Positions 37,194 to 45,663 of a stretch of 64,000 nucleotides of DNA are shown here, one piece after another. The translations under genes and the position numbers were made by a program. Source of the DNA: an uncultured Oscillospiraceae bacterium (GTDB lineage Bacteria; Bacillota; Clostridia; Oscillospirales; Oscillospiraceae); the NCBI GenBank assembly GCA_934569045.1, contig CAKTJX010000001.1, forward strand, positions 62,001 to 126,000, read 5' to 3'. The notes beneath the pieces were generated by a model that searched no databases, was not told the origin of the DNA, and saw only the letters and a program-made list of their open reading frames with translations. Numbering within the stretch: position 1 is the stretch's first letter; every line of letters begins with the position of its first letter.

Positions 37194-37682
37194 ATGTCAG
37201 TTGGTGAGAGAATTGTTGAGCTCAGAAAGGCCTCCTCCCTATCCCAGAGCCAGCTTGCGGAACGTATGGGAGTCAGCCGTCAGGCTGTCAGCAAGTGGGA
37301 AAACGATCTTTCCACCCCAGACCCATTGCGTTTGATCCAGCTGGCGGATGTTTTAAACACAGATACCGAATTTCTGGCCAGTGGGCAGCATTCTCATCTT
37401 CCAGCCTCTCCCATCATCATTCGGCAAGTAGAAGAGAAGCCTGTCTATGTGGAAAAAGTCGTGGAAAAGCCGATTTATGTCCAAAAGCCGCCGGATGCTG
37501 TTCCTCCCAAGATTATCACCAAAGAAGTTCCTGTTGAACGTGTTGTAGAGCGGGTCGTGGAAAAACCGGTTGTAAAAGTCAAGAAGGTCGTCCGTGTTCA
37601 GTATCGGAGCAATCCTTTTTCCCTGATCTTGGCAGCAGCAGCCGGACTAGTCCTTGGAATTGTGATTGGACTTCTGCTATAA
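37194..37682 (+). CDS. Membrane-anchored XRE-family regulator
   Basis: 162 aa. N-terminal Cro/C1 helix-turn-helix (VGERIVELRKASSLSQSQLA, RMGVSRQAVSKWEN), then a low-complexity linker of repeated V-E-K/R-V-V-E-K-P units (about residues 80-130), then one C-terminal membrane helix (LILAAAAGLVLGIVIGLLL). A DNA-binding domain tethered to the membrane from the C-terminus suggests a regulator that senses the envelope or holds DNA near the membrane. ATG at 37194 is preferred over the adjacent TTG. Followed by a strong terminator shared with radA. Confidence 0.8.
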   Translation: MSVGERIVELRKASSLSQSQLAERMGVSRQAVSKWENDLSTPDPLRLIQLADVLNTDTEFLASGQHSHLPASPIIIRQVEEKPVYVEKVVEKPIYVQKPPDAVPPKIITKEVPVERVVERVVEKPVVKVKKVVRVQYRSNPFSLILAAAAGLVLGIVIGLLL

Positions 37683-37690
37683 GCATGCAA

Positions 37691-37727
37691 AAGGGCCGCT
37701 GCGGGTACATTTCCCGCAGCGGCCCTT
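37691..37727. terminator. Bidirectional terminator, XRE gene / radA
   Basis: 15-bp perfect stem AAGGGCCGCTGCGGG with its complement, 7-nt loop, between convergent genes; TTTT follows on the minus strand. Confidence 0.82.
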
Positions 37728-37752
37728 CCCTATTCGATTTGTACTCCCGCAC

Positions 37753-39114
37753 TTATAGTACAACCTCGATTGCTTCCCGCAGATTGCGGACTCGGTAAAC
37801 TGTCAGCCCCTCAGGGATCTCCAGTTTCTCGGAACCGCCTCTGGGAATGACGCATTTTCGGAAGCCCAGGCGCGCAACCTCCCCCAATCTTTGGTTCATA
37901 TGGGAGACCGTCCGGATCTCCCCTGTCAGACCAACTTCCCCGATTGCCGTCAAGTCATCCGCGATAGGCTGGTCCCGGTAGGAGGATGCAACCGCCAATA
38001 CCACTGGCAGGTCTGCCCCCGGCTCATCCAATCGTAGGCCGCCGATCACATTGACGTAAGCATCGAATGCCGCCATCCGCAGGCCGGCTCGTTTCTCTGC
38101 CACAGCCAGTAGGAGCATCATACGGTTAAAATCGAAGCCATCTGAGGCTCTTCTCGGCACATTGGCCACGGTCTTCGCTACCAACGCCTGAACCTCTGCC
38201 AGAACTGGTCTTGTTCCTTCCATAACACAGGCCACGCAAGTGCCGCTGGCACCCTCCGGGCGTCCATCCAGCAGCATCTGGGACGGATTCGGCACTTCTT
38301 CCAATCCACTTTCCATCATTTCAAAAACGCCGATTTCGTTGGTGGAACCAAATCGGTTTTTGGCAGCCCGTAGCAGCCGATAAGAGGAATTGGGGTCGCC
38401 CTCAAAATACAGAACGCAATCCACCATATGCTCCAAAACCTTTGGGCCGGCAATATTGCCATCCTTATTGATGTGGCCAACCACAAATACCGTAATGACC
38501 TCTGATTTGCTCAAATGCATCATCGCCATGGTGCAGTCCTTCACCTGGGAAACACTGCCCGGTGAGGAGTCGTTTTCCTCCCTGTACAGCGTCTGGATGG
38601 AATCGATCATCAAGATATCCGGCTTCAACTCCTCCACCGCTTCCAGAATATCCGACAGGCGGGTCTCCGAGAGAATATAGAGCGCGTCCGGCTCCACCCC
38701 AAGGCGTTGTGCCCGAAGCTTCAGCTGTCGCTCACTCTCTTCGCCAGAAACATAGAGTACACTTCTCCCAGCGCACAAACTGTTGCAAATCTGCAGAAGC
38801 AGCGTAGACTTACCGATGCCTGGCGCGCCGCCTACCAGTACCAGCGATCCTGCTACCGCACCGCCCCCCAGGACTCGATCCAGCTCCCCCATTCCTGTTG
38901 GAAACCGAATCTCCCCATCCGTGGTCACATCCTGAATTCGCTGGGGCTTGCGGCTCTGGCCTACCGGGCTGGACTTTGCCTTTCCGGGAAGCGCAGGCTT
39001 TTCAATATGCTCCTCCAACGTATTCCAAGCCCCGCAGGCAGGACATCTTCCCTGCCACTTGGGGCTTTCATTCCCACAATTGGTGCAAAAAAATACGGTT
39101 TTCGCTTTTGCCAT
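37753..39114 (-). CDS. radA: DNA repair protein RadA (Sms)
   Basis: 453 aa. N-terminal zinc finger (CTNCGNESPKWQGRCPACG), RecA-like ATPase with Walker A GGAPGIGKST, RadA-specific KNRFGSTNEIG, and C-terminal Lon-like domain (FDAYVNVIGGLRLDEPGADL). A branch-migration helicase in recombination. ATG at 39114 has GAGGG upstream; an earlier in-frame start would add a Lys-rich stretch from the gap. Downstream of cwlD by 56 nt. Confidence 0.96.
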   Translation of the reverse strand: MAKAKTVFFCTNCGNESPKWQGRCPACGAWNTLEEHIEKPALPGKAKSSPVGQSRKPQRIQDVTTDGEIRFPTGMGELDRVLGGGAVAGSLVLVGGAPGIGKSTLLLQICNSLCAGRSVLYVSGEESERQLKLRAQRLGVEPDALYILSETRLSDILEAVEELKPDILMIDSIQTLYREENDSSPGSVSQVKDCTMAMMHLSKSEVITVFVVGHINKDGNIAGPKVLEHMVDCVLYFEGDPNSSYRLLRAAKNRFGSTNEIGVFEMMESGLEEVPNPSQMLLDGRPEGASGTCVACVMEGTRPVLAEVQALVAKTVANVPRRASDGFDFNRMMLLLAVAEKRAGLRMAAFDAYVNVIGGLRLDEPGADLPVVLAVASSYRDQPIADDLTAIGEVGLTGEIRTVSHMNQRLGEVARLGFRKCVIPRGGSEKLEIPEGLTVYRVRNLREAIEVVL

Positions 39115-39170
39115 TCCGGTTCCCTCGATCTTTTTCTTTTTTTTTATTATACCAAATTTCAGAGGAAGGG

Positions 39171-39869
39171 TCAAGCCAATTCCGTACTGACCGCTGCTGC
39201 AATCACGGCGGCCACCTGCTTCTGATAGCTGGGATCAGACAGCTTCTGCTCCTCCTGAATATTGGACAAAAAACCGCATTCAACCAGGACCCCAATTTTT
39301 TCGCATTTTTCCAGAAGGTAAATCCCCTTTCCAGCTTTGGTTGTTCGACGGCTTCCTGGGTTCAACGTTGTCGCAAAAGCCGTCTGAATCGCATCGGCCA
39401 ACGCTTTGCTTTCTGTGCTGTTGGCATAGAAGACCTGGGCACCGTTATATTGGGCCTGTGGAAAATAATTCTGGTGAATGCTCAACAGCACCGCACCAGG
39501 CATATCGTTTACCGTTTTTACACGGTTTTTTAGATCATCTACTTTTTTCTGCGCAATTGTCTCCCCTTTTGTATAGACAGCTGTATCCGTTCGCCGAATC
39601 ATCATAGTCTGGTAGCCTAAAAATTGCATCATTTCCTCCAATCGGAGCGCAATTGCCAGATTATATTTGCTCTCCAACCGTCCCGTGCAGGATGTCGCGC
39701 CGCCGTCTTCTCCGCCATGGCCAGCGTCAATAATCAATGTGTGCGCCCTCGAAAGGGGAAGCCTGTCCTGAAATGCTGAGGCAGTCCTCTCCCCGCCCCA
39801 GATTCCCACCAGCGTCAAAAAGATAATCAGCATATAGCACAACAGCCACCACGCCTGCCTTTTCCGCAT
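39171..39869 (-). CDS. cwlD: N-acetylmuramoyl-L-alanine amidase, CwlD-like
   Basis: 232 aa. N-terminal membrane/signal helix (WWLLCYMLIIFLTLVGIWGG) then an amidase_3 domain: HTLIIDAGHGGEDGGA (zinc His), SKYNLAIALRLEE (zinc Glu in the preceding ESKYNL), LLSIHQNYFP (second His), VLVECGFLSN (catalytic Glu). Size and single-domain form match CwlD, which starts muramic-delta-lactam formation in spore cortex. AGGGGTGG precedes the ATG. Divergent from the cotJ spore coat operon. Confidence 0.88.
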   Translation of the reverse strand: MRKRQAWWLLCYMLIIFLTLVGIWGGERTASAFQDRLPLSRAHTLIIDAGHGGEDGGATSCTGRLESKYNLAIALRLEEMMQFLGYQTMMIRRTDTAVYTKGETIAQKKVDDLKNRVKTVNDMPGAVLLSIHQNYFPQAQYNGAQVFYANSTESKALADAIQTAFATTLNPGSRRTTKAGKGIYLLEKCEKIGVLVECGFLSNIQEEQKLSDPSYQKQVAAVIAAAVSTELA

Positions 39870-39935
39870 ATGCACCACCCCTGTCTCAATATACGTCCGG
39901 CAGAAGAAACTATGCGCACAGAAACAGAAATCCAA

Positions 39936-39943
39936 CATAGTAT
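39936..39943 (+). promoter_or_regulatory. Possible sigma-E/K -10 element for cotJ
   Basis: CATAGTAT, close to CATAnnnT of the mother-cell sigma factors; no convincing -35. cotJ is sigma-E dependent in Bacillus. Confidence 0.3.
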
Positions 39944-39987
39944 GACTCGGAATCACGTTTCCAACTGATTTTCGAGGGGGAATTCCT

Positions 39988-40434
39988 TTGAACACCACGA
40001 AAAACCAAGTCTATTACAGAGAAGGCCGTCTTCCACCCATGGCCCCGCTGGCCAACCCCTACGTTCCCTTCCAGCTGGAGGGGCCTGTTCGTTACGACCC
40101 CAGGAAGGCAATCATTCGGGGAACACTGTTTCCTGGGCTGGATCTGCCATTGCTTGGAATGGTCAACAAGAACAGCCTTCCTGTAACCCCGCTGTCCGAA
40201 CTTCAAGTTCTCGCCTTTGCCGTCCAGGAGCTGGCACTGTATCTGGATACACACCCGGAGGACACGGAAGCCCTGGAGCTATACCGCCAGTACCAGGAAT
40301 TGTATCAGAAATGTGCCGATGCCTATCAGGCACAGATCCGGCCTCTGAATCACACAACGCCGGTTCAGGGAGACCGATATGCCTGGCTGGACGATCCCTG
40401 GCCCTGGGAATACGCCGCAAATAAGGGGGAATAA
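39988..40434 (+). CDS. cotJA-cotJB: Fused spore coat protein CotJA-CotJB
   Basis: 148 aa in one frame. Residues about 17-57 are CotJA-like (MAPLANPYVPFQLEG, then RKAIIRGTLFPGLDLP), and residues about 68-144 are CotJB-like (LQVLAFAVQELALYLDTHPE, ending DDPWPWEYAANKGE). In Bacillus these are two genes followed by cotJC; here cotJC follows 2 nt later. TTG start with GAGGGGG at 7-nt spacing. The single frame shows no sign of a sequencing join. Confidence 0.85.
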   Translation: MNTTKNQVYYREGRLPPMAPLANPYVPFQLEGPVRYDPRKAIIRGTLFPGLDLPLLGMVNKNSLPVTPLSELQVLAFAVQELALYLDTHPEDTEALELYRQYQELYQKCADAYQAQIRPLNHTTPVQGDRYAWLDDPWPWEYAANKGE

Positions 40435-40436
40435 TC

Positions 40437-41033
40437 ATGTTTCGATATGAAAAGAAGCTTCAATACCCAGTGAAAATTGCACGGCCCAATCCCGCTTTGG
40501 CAAAAATAATCATCACACAATATGGCGGCCCAGATGGCGAGCTGGGTGCCAGCCTACGCTATTTGTCACAGCGCTATTCTATGCCCTTTGACGAACTGAA
40601 GGGGCTGCTTACGGACATCGGGACCGAAGAGCTGGGCCATCTGGAAATGGTTGGGGCGATTGTCCACCAGCTGACAAGAAATCTGAAGGACAGTCAATTC
40701 CGTGATCCCGCCTTCGCTCCCTATTTTGTGGATCATACAGTGGGCGTCTATCCAACCGCGGCAGCTGGATTTCCCTGGAGCGCCGGTTCTATGGCTGTGA
40801 AGGGTGACCCCATTGCAGACCTGACGGAAGATCTTGCTGCCGAGCAGAAAGCACGGGTCACTTATGATAATATTCTGCGTCTCAGTGATGATCCGGATGT
40901 CAATGATGTGATCCGTTTTCTGCGTGAACGGGAGATCGTACATTTCCAGCGCTTTGGGGAAGCAATGCAGCTGCTCCGCGAAAAATTGGATCAGAGAAAT
41001 GTATACTATATGAATCCATCCATCGATATATAA
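40437..41033 (+). CDS. cotJC: Spore coat protein CotJC, manganese-catalase fold
   Basis: 198 aa. Ferritin-like four-helix domain with metal-ligand pattern: Glu in the first helix, EELGHLEMVGAIVHQ (Glu and His), Glu in EQKARVTYDNI and EREIVHFQRFGEA (Glu, His). This is the CotJC/manganese-catalase family, a coat component and probable peroxide scavenger. Directly follows the CotJA-JB fusion. Confidence 0.94.
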   Translation: MFRYEKKLQYPVKIARPNPALAKIIITQYGGPDGELGASLRYLSQRYSMPFDELKGLLTDIGTEELGHLEMVGAIVHQLTRNLKDSQFRDPAFAPYFVDHTVGVYPTAAAGFPWSAGSMAVKGDPIADLTEDLAAEQKARVTYDNILRLSDDPDVNDVIRFLREREIVHFQRFGEAMQLLREKLDQRNVYYMNPSIDI

Positions 41034-41035
41034 TT

Positions 41036-41054
41036 TAGCAACTATTGGTTGCTA
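41036..41054. repeat. AGCAAC-N5-GTTGCT motif, copy 2
   Basis: TAGCAAC-TATTG-GTTGCTA, a perfect 7-bp dyad starting 3 nt after the cotJC stop. Confidence 0.45.
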
Positions 41055-41113
41055 ATTGCGTTTTCCAAACGAATTGTCATATATTCTGTTATACATTGTT
41101 CAGCCAACAGGAA

Positions 41114-41147
41114 GGACCTGAGGCCCGCTTTTACAGGTCTCAGGTCC
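41114..41147. terminator. Terminator between cotJC and the M56 gene
   Basis: Stem GGACCTGAG/CTCAGGTCC extended by GG/CC inside, between convergent genes; tails are not strongly U-rich. Confidence 0.55.
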
Positions 41148-41161
41148 GGCAGGGTGCTTTT

Positions 41162-42928
41162 TCAAGTTGCGGGCTTTACCATCCAGAAAGCCACAGCATT
41201 TCTGAGCCCTTGATCCGCTTGAACCGCAGGGAGCTGATTCATCCTTTGAACGGCTCCCTTTTCGCCGTATCGTCCTTCTGTATCCCGGTATAGCATTGTG
41301 CAGTCCGAGCCGCTGCTTATCGTGCAGGCATTGACCGCATCATAAGCTGTCATCAGATCAATCAGATCCGCGCAGGTCGCTCCGAGAGACTCTGGCGTTC
41401 TTCCGTCCGCACTGATCAAGATAACTGTCCCATCAGCCCGCTGGCCGATGGCTGTTCTTGCAGTGTAACCCGTCCACGCAGCAGCCGCAGCTGGCTTCCC
41501 ATTGATAATCAGCACCGGACCGCCTACACAGCCGCCCCGCATTTCCAGGCTTTTTCTTTCCTCATCAGTGGGCATAGAATCAGCAACAATCAAAATATTG
41601 TCTTTATTAAAGCCCATAAATCCTTCTGCTGCCGGAAATTCCGATCCATCAAAGGATAGTCCAGTGCCTACCGCTGCAATCGCGTTTTCCCGTTCTATCG
41701 CTTCATAAATATTAGTTCCGGTAATTTGATATCTTCTGTCTTCGGATTGTTGATCGGTAAAAGTCGCCAAATAGACTCTGTAAGGGTCTCGAACCAGCAT
41801 CACGTGGGCAGCAAAAGTTTCTCCGGTGTAGGTATCGATTCGGATGCCATCCGGGAAATCCGCCCATTCGTCTGCCTGACTCTCGACTTCCGAACCCGTA
41901 TCCAGCCCCGTATCCAGCACGGTTGTCGGCTGTGTCTGTGCCGGAGGTACGGTTGGATCAGGTACATTCTGAACTGGCCCAGATTCCAGAAAATCAGGGC
42001 TTGCTTTCTTTTCCGGTACCGTCAAGAATCCAATTGCCACAGCCAGCACAGCAACGGTCGAAACCAGAATGATCCAGAACCGGGGCCTCTTGTAATTCAG
42101 AACATTGCGCACTCTCTGAACCACCGCTGTTTCCCCAAACGCCACAGGGCAGGCCAGCACCAGCCGTTTCCCCGTGCTGCACGCCAAAAGCGCCGTTGAG
42201 TAGGCTTTCTTTTCCGCAATACCAAAGCGGTGGACAACCCTCTCGTCGCAGGCAAATTCAATGTCCCGGCATACCTGCGCATAGGCCACCCACACAAACG
42301 GATCAAACCAATAAACGGATAAAAGAACGAATGCAAGCGGTTTCCACCAGTGGTCTTTCCAGCGCAGGTGGCTTCGCTCATGGGCAATCACATATTCTTT
42401 GGTTTCTTCCGGCAGGCCGGATGGCAAATAAATTCTTGGGCGAATCAATCCGAGAATAAATGGCGTCGTAACGGCATCGCAGAGCCATATATTCCCCGAT
42501 TCCGGAACCGCCTCCATCACAAGGTGCCGGGTTCTGGCATAGCTGAAGAAAAGATAGGACAGCATTGCGCAGGTGCCAGCGCACCATACAATTGGAAGCA
42601 CAGAAGGATGCCGTGGACCGCTTGCCACAATGGAGTCCGTTTCTTCCCGAGTCAGGACTTGGGTCGTACCGGCGGGAATCGTTTCCGGGTGAATCAGGCT
42701 TGTATCGACAGCCTCCTGAATGGCAGAGGTCGTCTGTGGGATCATGCTGGCAGGGCTTTCAATAGAGAACGGAAGGATCAGCCGCAGAGCGACAATTGCC
42801 CAGAGAATACAGGTAATCCGTCTGGGTGCCTTTTTCAAAAGCATCCGAAGGACAATGACTGCCAAGATAAGCCAGTTCGCCACAAGACTGATGCTGACCA
42901 ATTTGGAAAATACAATACCCATACTCAT
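41162..42928 (-). CDS. BlaR1-like M56 metallopeptidase fused to a phosphodiester-glycosidase-like domain
   Basis: 588 aa. Membrane helices near residues 10-30, 37-55, 110-130 and 195-215 surround a zinc-peptidase motif HERSH (183-187), with EFACDE near 224-229 as the likely third ligand site, as in BlaR1/MecR1. A further helix (about 286-303) leads to an extracellular part. From about residue 360 it matches the NAGPA/DUF2233 phosphodiester glycosidase family: YTARTAIGQRADGTVILISA, SLGATCADLIDLMTAYDAVN. The usual catalytic-loop NLDGGGS is replaced by CTISSGSDCTM, so activity is doubtful; it may bind a glycan. BlaR1 normally has a penicillin-binding sensor here. Overlaps the blaI-type gene by 4 nt. 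Confidence 0.82.
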   Translation of the reverse strand: MSMGIVFSKLVSISLVANWLILAVIVLRMLLKKAPRRITCILWAIVALRLILPFSIESPASMIPQTTSAIQEAVDTSLIHPETIPAGTTQVLTREETDSIVASGPRHPSVLPIVWCAGTCAMLSYLFFSYARTRHLVMEAVPESGNIWLCDAVTTPFILGLIRPRIYLPSGLPEETKEYVIAHERSHLRWKDHWWKPLAFVLLSVYWFDPFVWVAYAQVCRDIEFACDERVVHRFGIAEKKAYSTALLACSTGKRLVLACPVAFGETAVVQRVRNVLNYKRPRFWIILVSTVAVLAVAIGFLTVPEKKASPDFLESGPVQNVPDPTVPPAQTQPTTVLDTGLDTGSEVESQADEWADFPDGIRIDTYTGETFAAHVMLVRDPYRVYLATFTDQQSEDRRYQITGTNIYEAIERENAIAAVGTGLSFDGSEFPAAEGFMGFNKDNILIVADSMPTDEERKSLEMRGGCVGGPVLIINGKPAAAAAWTGYTARTAIGQRADGTVILISADGRTPESLGATCADLIDLMTAYDAVNACTISSGSDCTMLYRDTEGRYGEKGAVQRMNQLPAVQADQGLRNAVAFWMVKPAT

Positions 42929-43287
42929 ACCTCATCCGCCTGGTCGATCAACTGCCGAACAAGTTTACGCTCTTCCTCGGTCAGTGGACGGCTCCTGGAG
43001 AACGCTGCCAGGAACGCCGGGAAAGAGCCCTGAAACGCCGTGTCCACGAACTGCTCGCTCTGCATGGAATAAAACTGCTCCCTGGAGATAAGGGATGTTA
43101 CCATACCATTGTCATTCTGGAACAGTCCCTTATCACAGAGCCGACGCAGGACGGTATGTACCGTTGTCCGCTTCCACTGCAGTTCCTCCCCTGCCAGCTT
43201 CACCAGCGTGGACGAGGATACCGGTTCGTTCTTCCAGATCATGTCCGCGAAGCGGGACTCTACGACACCGAGTTGAATTTCTGCCAT
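42925..43287 (-). CDS. BlaI/MecI-family transcriptional repressor
   Basis: 120 aa winged helix: GVVESRFADMIWKNEPVSSS, then the recognition region KRTTVHTVLRRLCDKGLF, then a helical dimerisation tail. In known systems the M56 partner cleaves the repressor on signal; the partner gene follows with an ATGA overlap. AAAGGAGG precedes the ATG. A large dyad overlaps the promoter region just upstream, a likely operator. Confidence 0.92.
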   Translation of the reverse strand: MAEIQLGVVESRFADMIWKNEPVSSSTLVKLAGEELQWKRTTVHTVLRRLCDKGLFQNDNGMVTSLISREQFYSMQSEQFVDTAFQGSFPAFLAAFSRSRPLTEEERKLVRQLIDQADEV

Positions 43288-43303
43288 AATAAAGCCTCCT
43301 TTG

Positions 43304-43358
43304 GACTACTCACTGTAGTCTCTATGTATAGACTACAGTAAGTAGTCTTAAAAGTCAA
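43304..43358 (-). promoter_or_regulatory. Operator dyad and promoter of the BlaI/M56 operon
   Basis: A 44-bp dyad (43304-43347) with 18-bp arms GACTACT..TGTAGTCT that differ at one base; each arm carries TGTAGTC-like half-sites of the kind BlaI/MecI bind. A minus-strand TTGACT lies at its edge (43353-43358), so bound repressor would cover the promoter. Confidence 0.7.
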
Positions 43359-43393
43359 GCCCTTTTTCAGCAAAAATTTGTAGCGGCAATCGC

Positions 43394-44974
43394 TTATTGT
43401 CTCGCCCACTCACAGGGCTTCGGGAGCAGTTCTTCCCCAAACGCCGGAGTCGGGCGGCTTGCTGTCATCTGTGGAATGCCACTTGCGTCCAGATAGACAA
43501 CCTCGTAAATATAAGAGTCCCAGGATATTCCAAGTTCCACCTTCCACATATTCGCCTGCTCATCAAAGCTTACAGAATCCACATTGTAGTCGCTGCGGCT
43601 GCACACTTTCTTAGCACGCTGCAAGGCGGTATCCCGGCTTAGCTTCGCAAGCGGTGTTGTAGCGACAAAGCCGGATGTTCTCTTCTCATAAGCCAGATGA
43701 GCCAGCGCTTCCATTTCCTGCGCATAGGAAAATTCCCTTGGTACGTCAAAATCAATGGATTCGATACAGTTCCTAACTTCGTTGGCCTCCTCGGGAATCA
43801 CTTCCGCTTCAATGGAACGTTCTACGTCATGGCTAATCAGCGTCATTGTCTGAATATTTCCAAAAGCGTCATAGCATACATGAAGTTCCTGTGCTTGAAT
43901 CTCAACGATATTGTCAGCTTCCCCGTACACTTTTTGCGTCATTTTTGTAGGATTTTTCACAAAAATGACTTCTTCTCCGTTTTCCGTCACAGAGTCCACG
44001 CCCCTGCTGAAATAGTCAAGCTCGTACAATTCCAATGTGAAATTTTCTACTGTCAAGTATCCAGCACTCCGAACATTTCCCGGAATCGGCGTTGTTTCAT
44101 TGGTCCCCCAATGCAGCTCATATTTCTGGCCGTTCCGCATGATATACCCACTGTCCCAAAGAAAGCGGTTATCCTCTACCGAATAAGTAACGCTATGGTA
44201 CAAATAATTTTTATCCGACTTCCAAAAGTCAGTAATGCAATACTTATCCTTTGCAATCGGATCTAATCCATAGCGTTCCGTCGTGCGGATATGATACGAT
44301 TCGCCGTTCATCAAGGCATCAAAAGCATTCACATATGTGTCTACATAAGGCATGACCTCTGCTGTATATACCTGGAATTTTGCGTAGCAGCCTTTTTCGG
44401 AACGTTCGCCGTTGGGGTCAATCAGAGCAATCATCATGCCCAGACGATAATGCCCGGCTTCCAGCTGACCATAGCTGAGAGAATAATCAGCAGTCCATTG
44501 AACATCGTCATTGCACATCAAGTCCTGCTTCGGTACAATCCATGGTTTCCCATTCAAAGTCGCAATTTCTTCGTAAGAGGTACCATTCCACCTTTCAATC
44601 CAGTATTCCGAGTCTGTTTCCAGGACACCTTCGGCACCTTGGCTCCAGGTTTTCGCAGAAATCGTCAACTCTGGGGTCTCCGACTGTGCAATAGACAGCA
44701 TAATATCCACATCCTCGATATACCAATCCGCGCCCACAGCACCCCATACCGTTTCCTCGTTATATTGGGTCAATACTTCCTGTTCTTCCGGTGTCCAATT
44801 CAGATTGCGAATAACAACCGCATAAGCTGTCGTAGCAAGTGTCGCAACAATGGCAGCCACCAGGAGAAAGTGGAGCGGTTTATGAGTGCCTCTTTTGCGC
44901 TGATAGGTTCCAGCCTCATGCACATATTCCTCCGGGAGACAATCCAATGCATAAAACAGATCAATTGGTTCCAT
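43394..44974 (-). CDS. Membrane anti-sigma-like sensor with large outer domain
   Basis: 526 aa. Cytoplasmic N-terminus of about 33 residues, one membrane helix (LHFLLVAAIVATLATTAYAVV), then a long extracellular region. The C-terminal portion ALQRAKKVCSRSDYNVDSVS followed by WKVELGISWDSYIYEVVY resembles a PepSY-like fold. Same overall plan as the anti-sigma-like protein at 31 kb but about 180 residues longer. Overlaps the ECF sigma gene by 14 nt, implying coupling. Ligand unknown. Confidence 0.72.
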   Translation of the reverse strand: MEPIDLFYALDCLPEEYVHEAGTYQRKRGTHKPLHFLLVAAIVATLATTAYAVVIRNLNWTPEEQEVLTQYNEETVWGAVGADWYIEDVDIMLSIAQSETPELTISAKTWSQGAEGVLETDSEYWIERWNGTSYEEIATLNGKPWIVPKQDLMCNDDVQWTADYSLSYGQLEAGHYRLGMMIALIDPNGERSEKGCYAKFQVYTAEVMPYVDTYVNAFDALMNGESYHIRTTERYGLDPIAKDKYCITDFWKSDKNYLYHSVTYSVEDNRFLWDSGYIMRNGQKYELHWGTNETTPIPGNVRSAGYLTVENFTLELYELDYFSRGVDSVTENGEEVIFVKNPTKMTQKVYGEADNIVEIQAQELHVCYDAFGNIQTMTLISHDVERSIEAEVIPEEANEVRNCIESIDFDVPREFSYAQEMEALAHLAYEKRTSGFVATTPLAKLSRDTALQRAKKVCSRSDYNVDSVSFDEQANMWKVELGISWDSYIYEVVYLDASGIPQMTASRPTPAFGEELLPKPCEWARQ

Positions 44975-45527
44975 ACAAGGCCTCCTTTTCCAATTGTTTT
45001 CTCAGTTTTTCCCGGCTTCTATAGAGAATCGATTTTACTTTGGATTGTGAAAATCCCGTCTCCTCCGAGATTTCCGGGACCGTAGAAAGAAAATAGTAGC
45101 GTTTTAGGAATACAATGCGGTCCTGGCGAGGCAGTTCCTTGCAAAATATTTGGATTCTGGATTCCAATTCTCTGCGCTCCAGCTCTTGGTCCAGGTCAAG
45201 TGGGTCAGCTATACATTCCTCAAGCTCATCCAACGCAATTTGGATTTCTCCACCACCGCGCATTTGCGCAGACAGGCTGCGCCAACGACTAATGGATAGA
45301 TTGCGGGTAATTCTTGCAAGAAAAGCCGGCAAGCTTCCCGGCCGTTTGGGTGGAATCTGATTCCAGGTTGCCAAATAGGTGTCACTAACGCATTCCTCCG
45401 CATCCTGAAGATTGTTCAGAATGCGATGAGAAATAGAAAAGCAATATCGACCGTACTTTTGATCGATTCCTTCAATTGCGCGTTCTGAACGCTGCCACAG
45501 AAGATTGATAATTTTTTCATCTTCCAA
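44961..45527 (-). CDS. ECF RNA polymerase sigma factor (second)
   Basis: 188 aa. Region 2 NNLQDAEECVSDTYLATWNQIPPKR and region 4 LPRQDRIVFLKRYYFLSTVP with helix-turn-helix EISEETGFSQSKVKSILYR (both quoted in part). TTG start with AAGGAGGG at 8-nt spacing. Clearly paralogous to the ECF gene at 30.6 kb, with the same sigma then anti-sigma order. Confidence 0.92.
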   Translation of the reverse strand: MEDEKIINLLWQRSERAIEGIDQKYGRYCFSISHRILNNLQDAEECVSDTYLATWNQIPPKRPGSLPAFLARITRNLSISRWRSLSAQMRGGGEIQIALDELEECIADPLDLDQELERRELESRIQIFCKELPRQDRIVFLKRYYFLSTVPEISEETGFSQSKVKSILYRSREKLRKQLEKEALYGTN

Positions 45528-45663
45528 GTAAATCCCTCCTTACACATTAGGGTCCTCTATCTATTCAGTCGCAAAGTGTCGGCAAAAGGATTCACCCAGT
45601 TTTCATATTTTTCGCAGAAATATTCCAGTCGTTCTTGGACTAAATTTTATAATATTCTTATAA

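Noticed and set aside
35557..37700. Integrated mobile element around the tyrosine recombinase
   Set aside because: No direct-repeat ends, tRNA target, cargo or mobilisation genes were found; the recombinase is kept as a separate observation.
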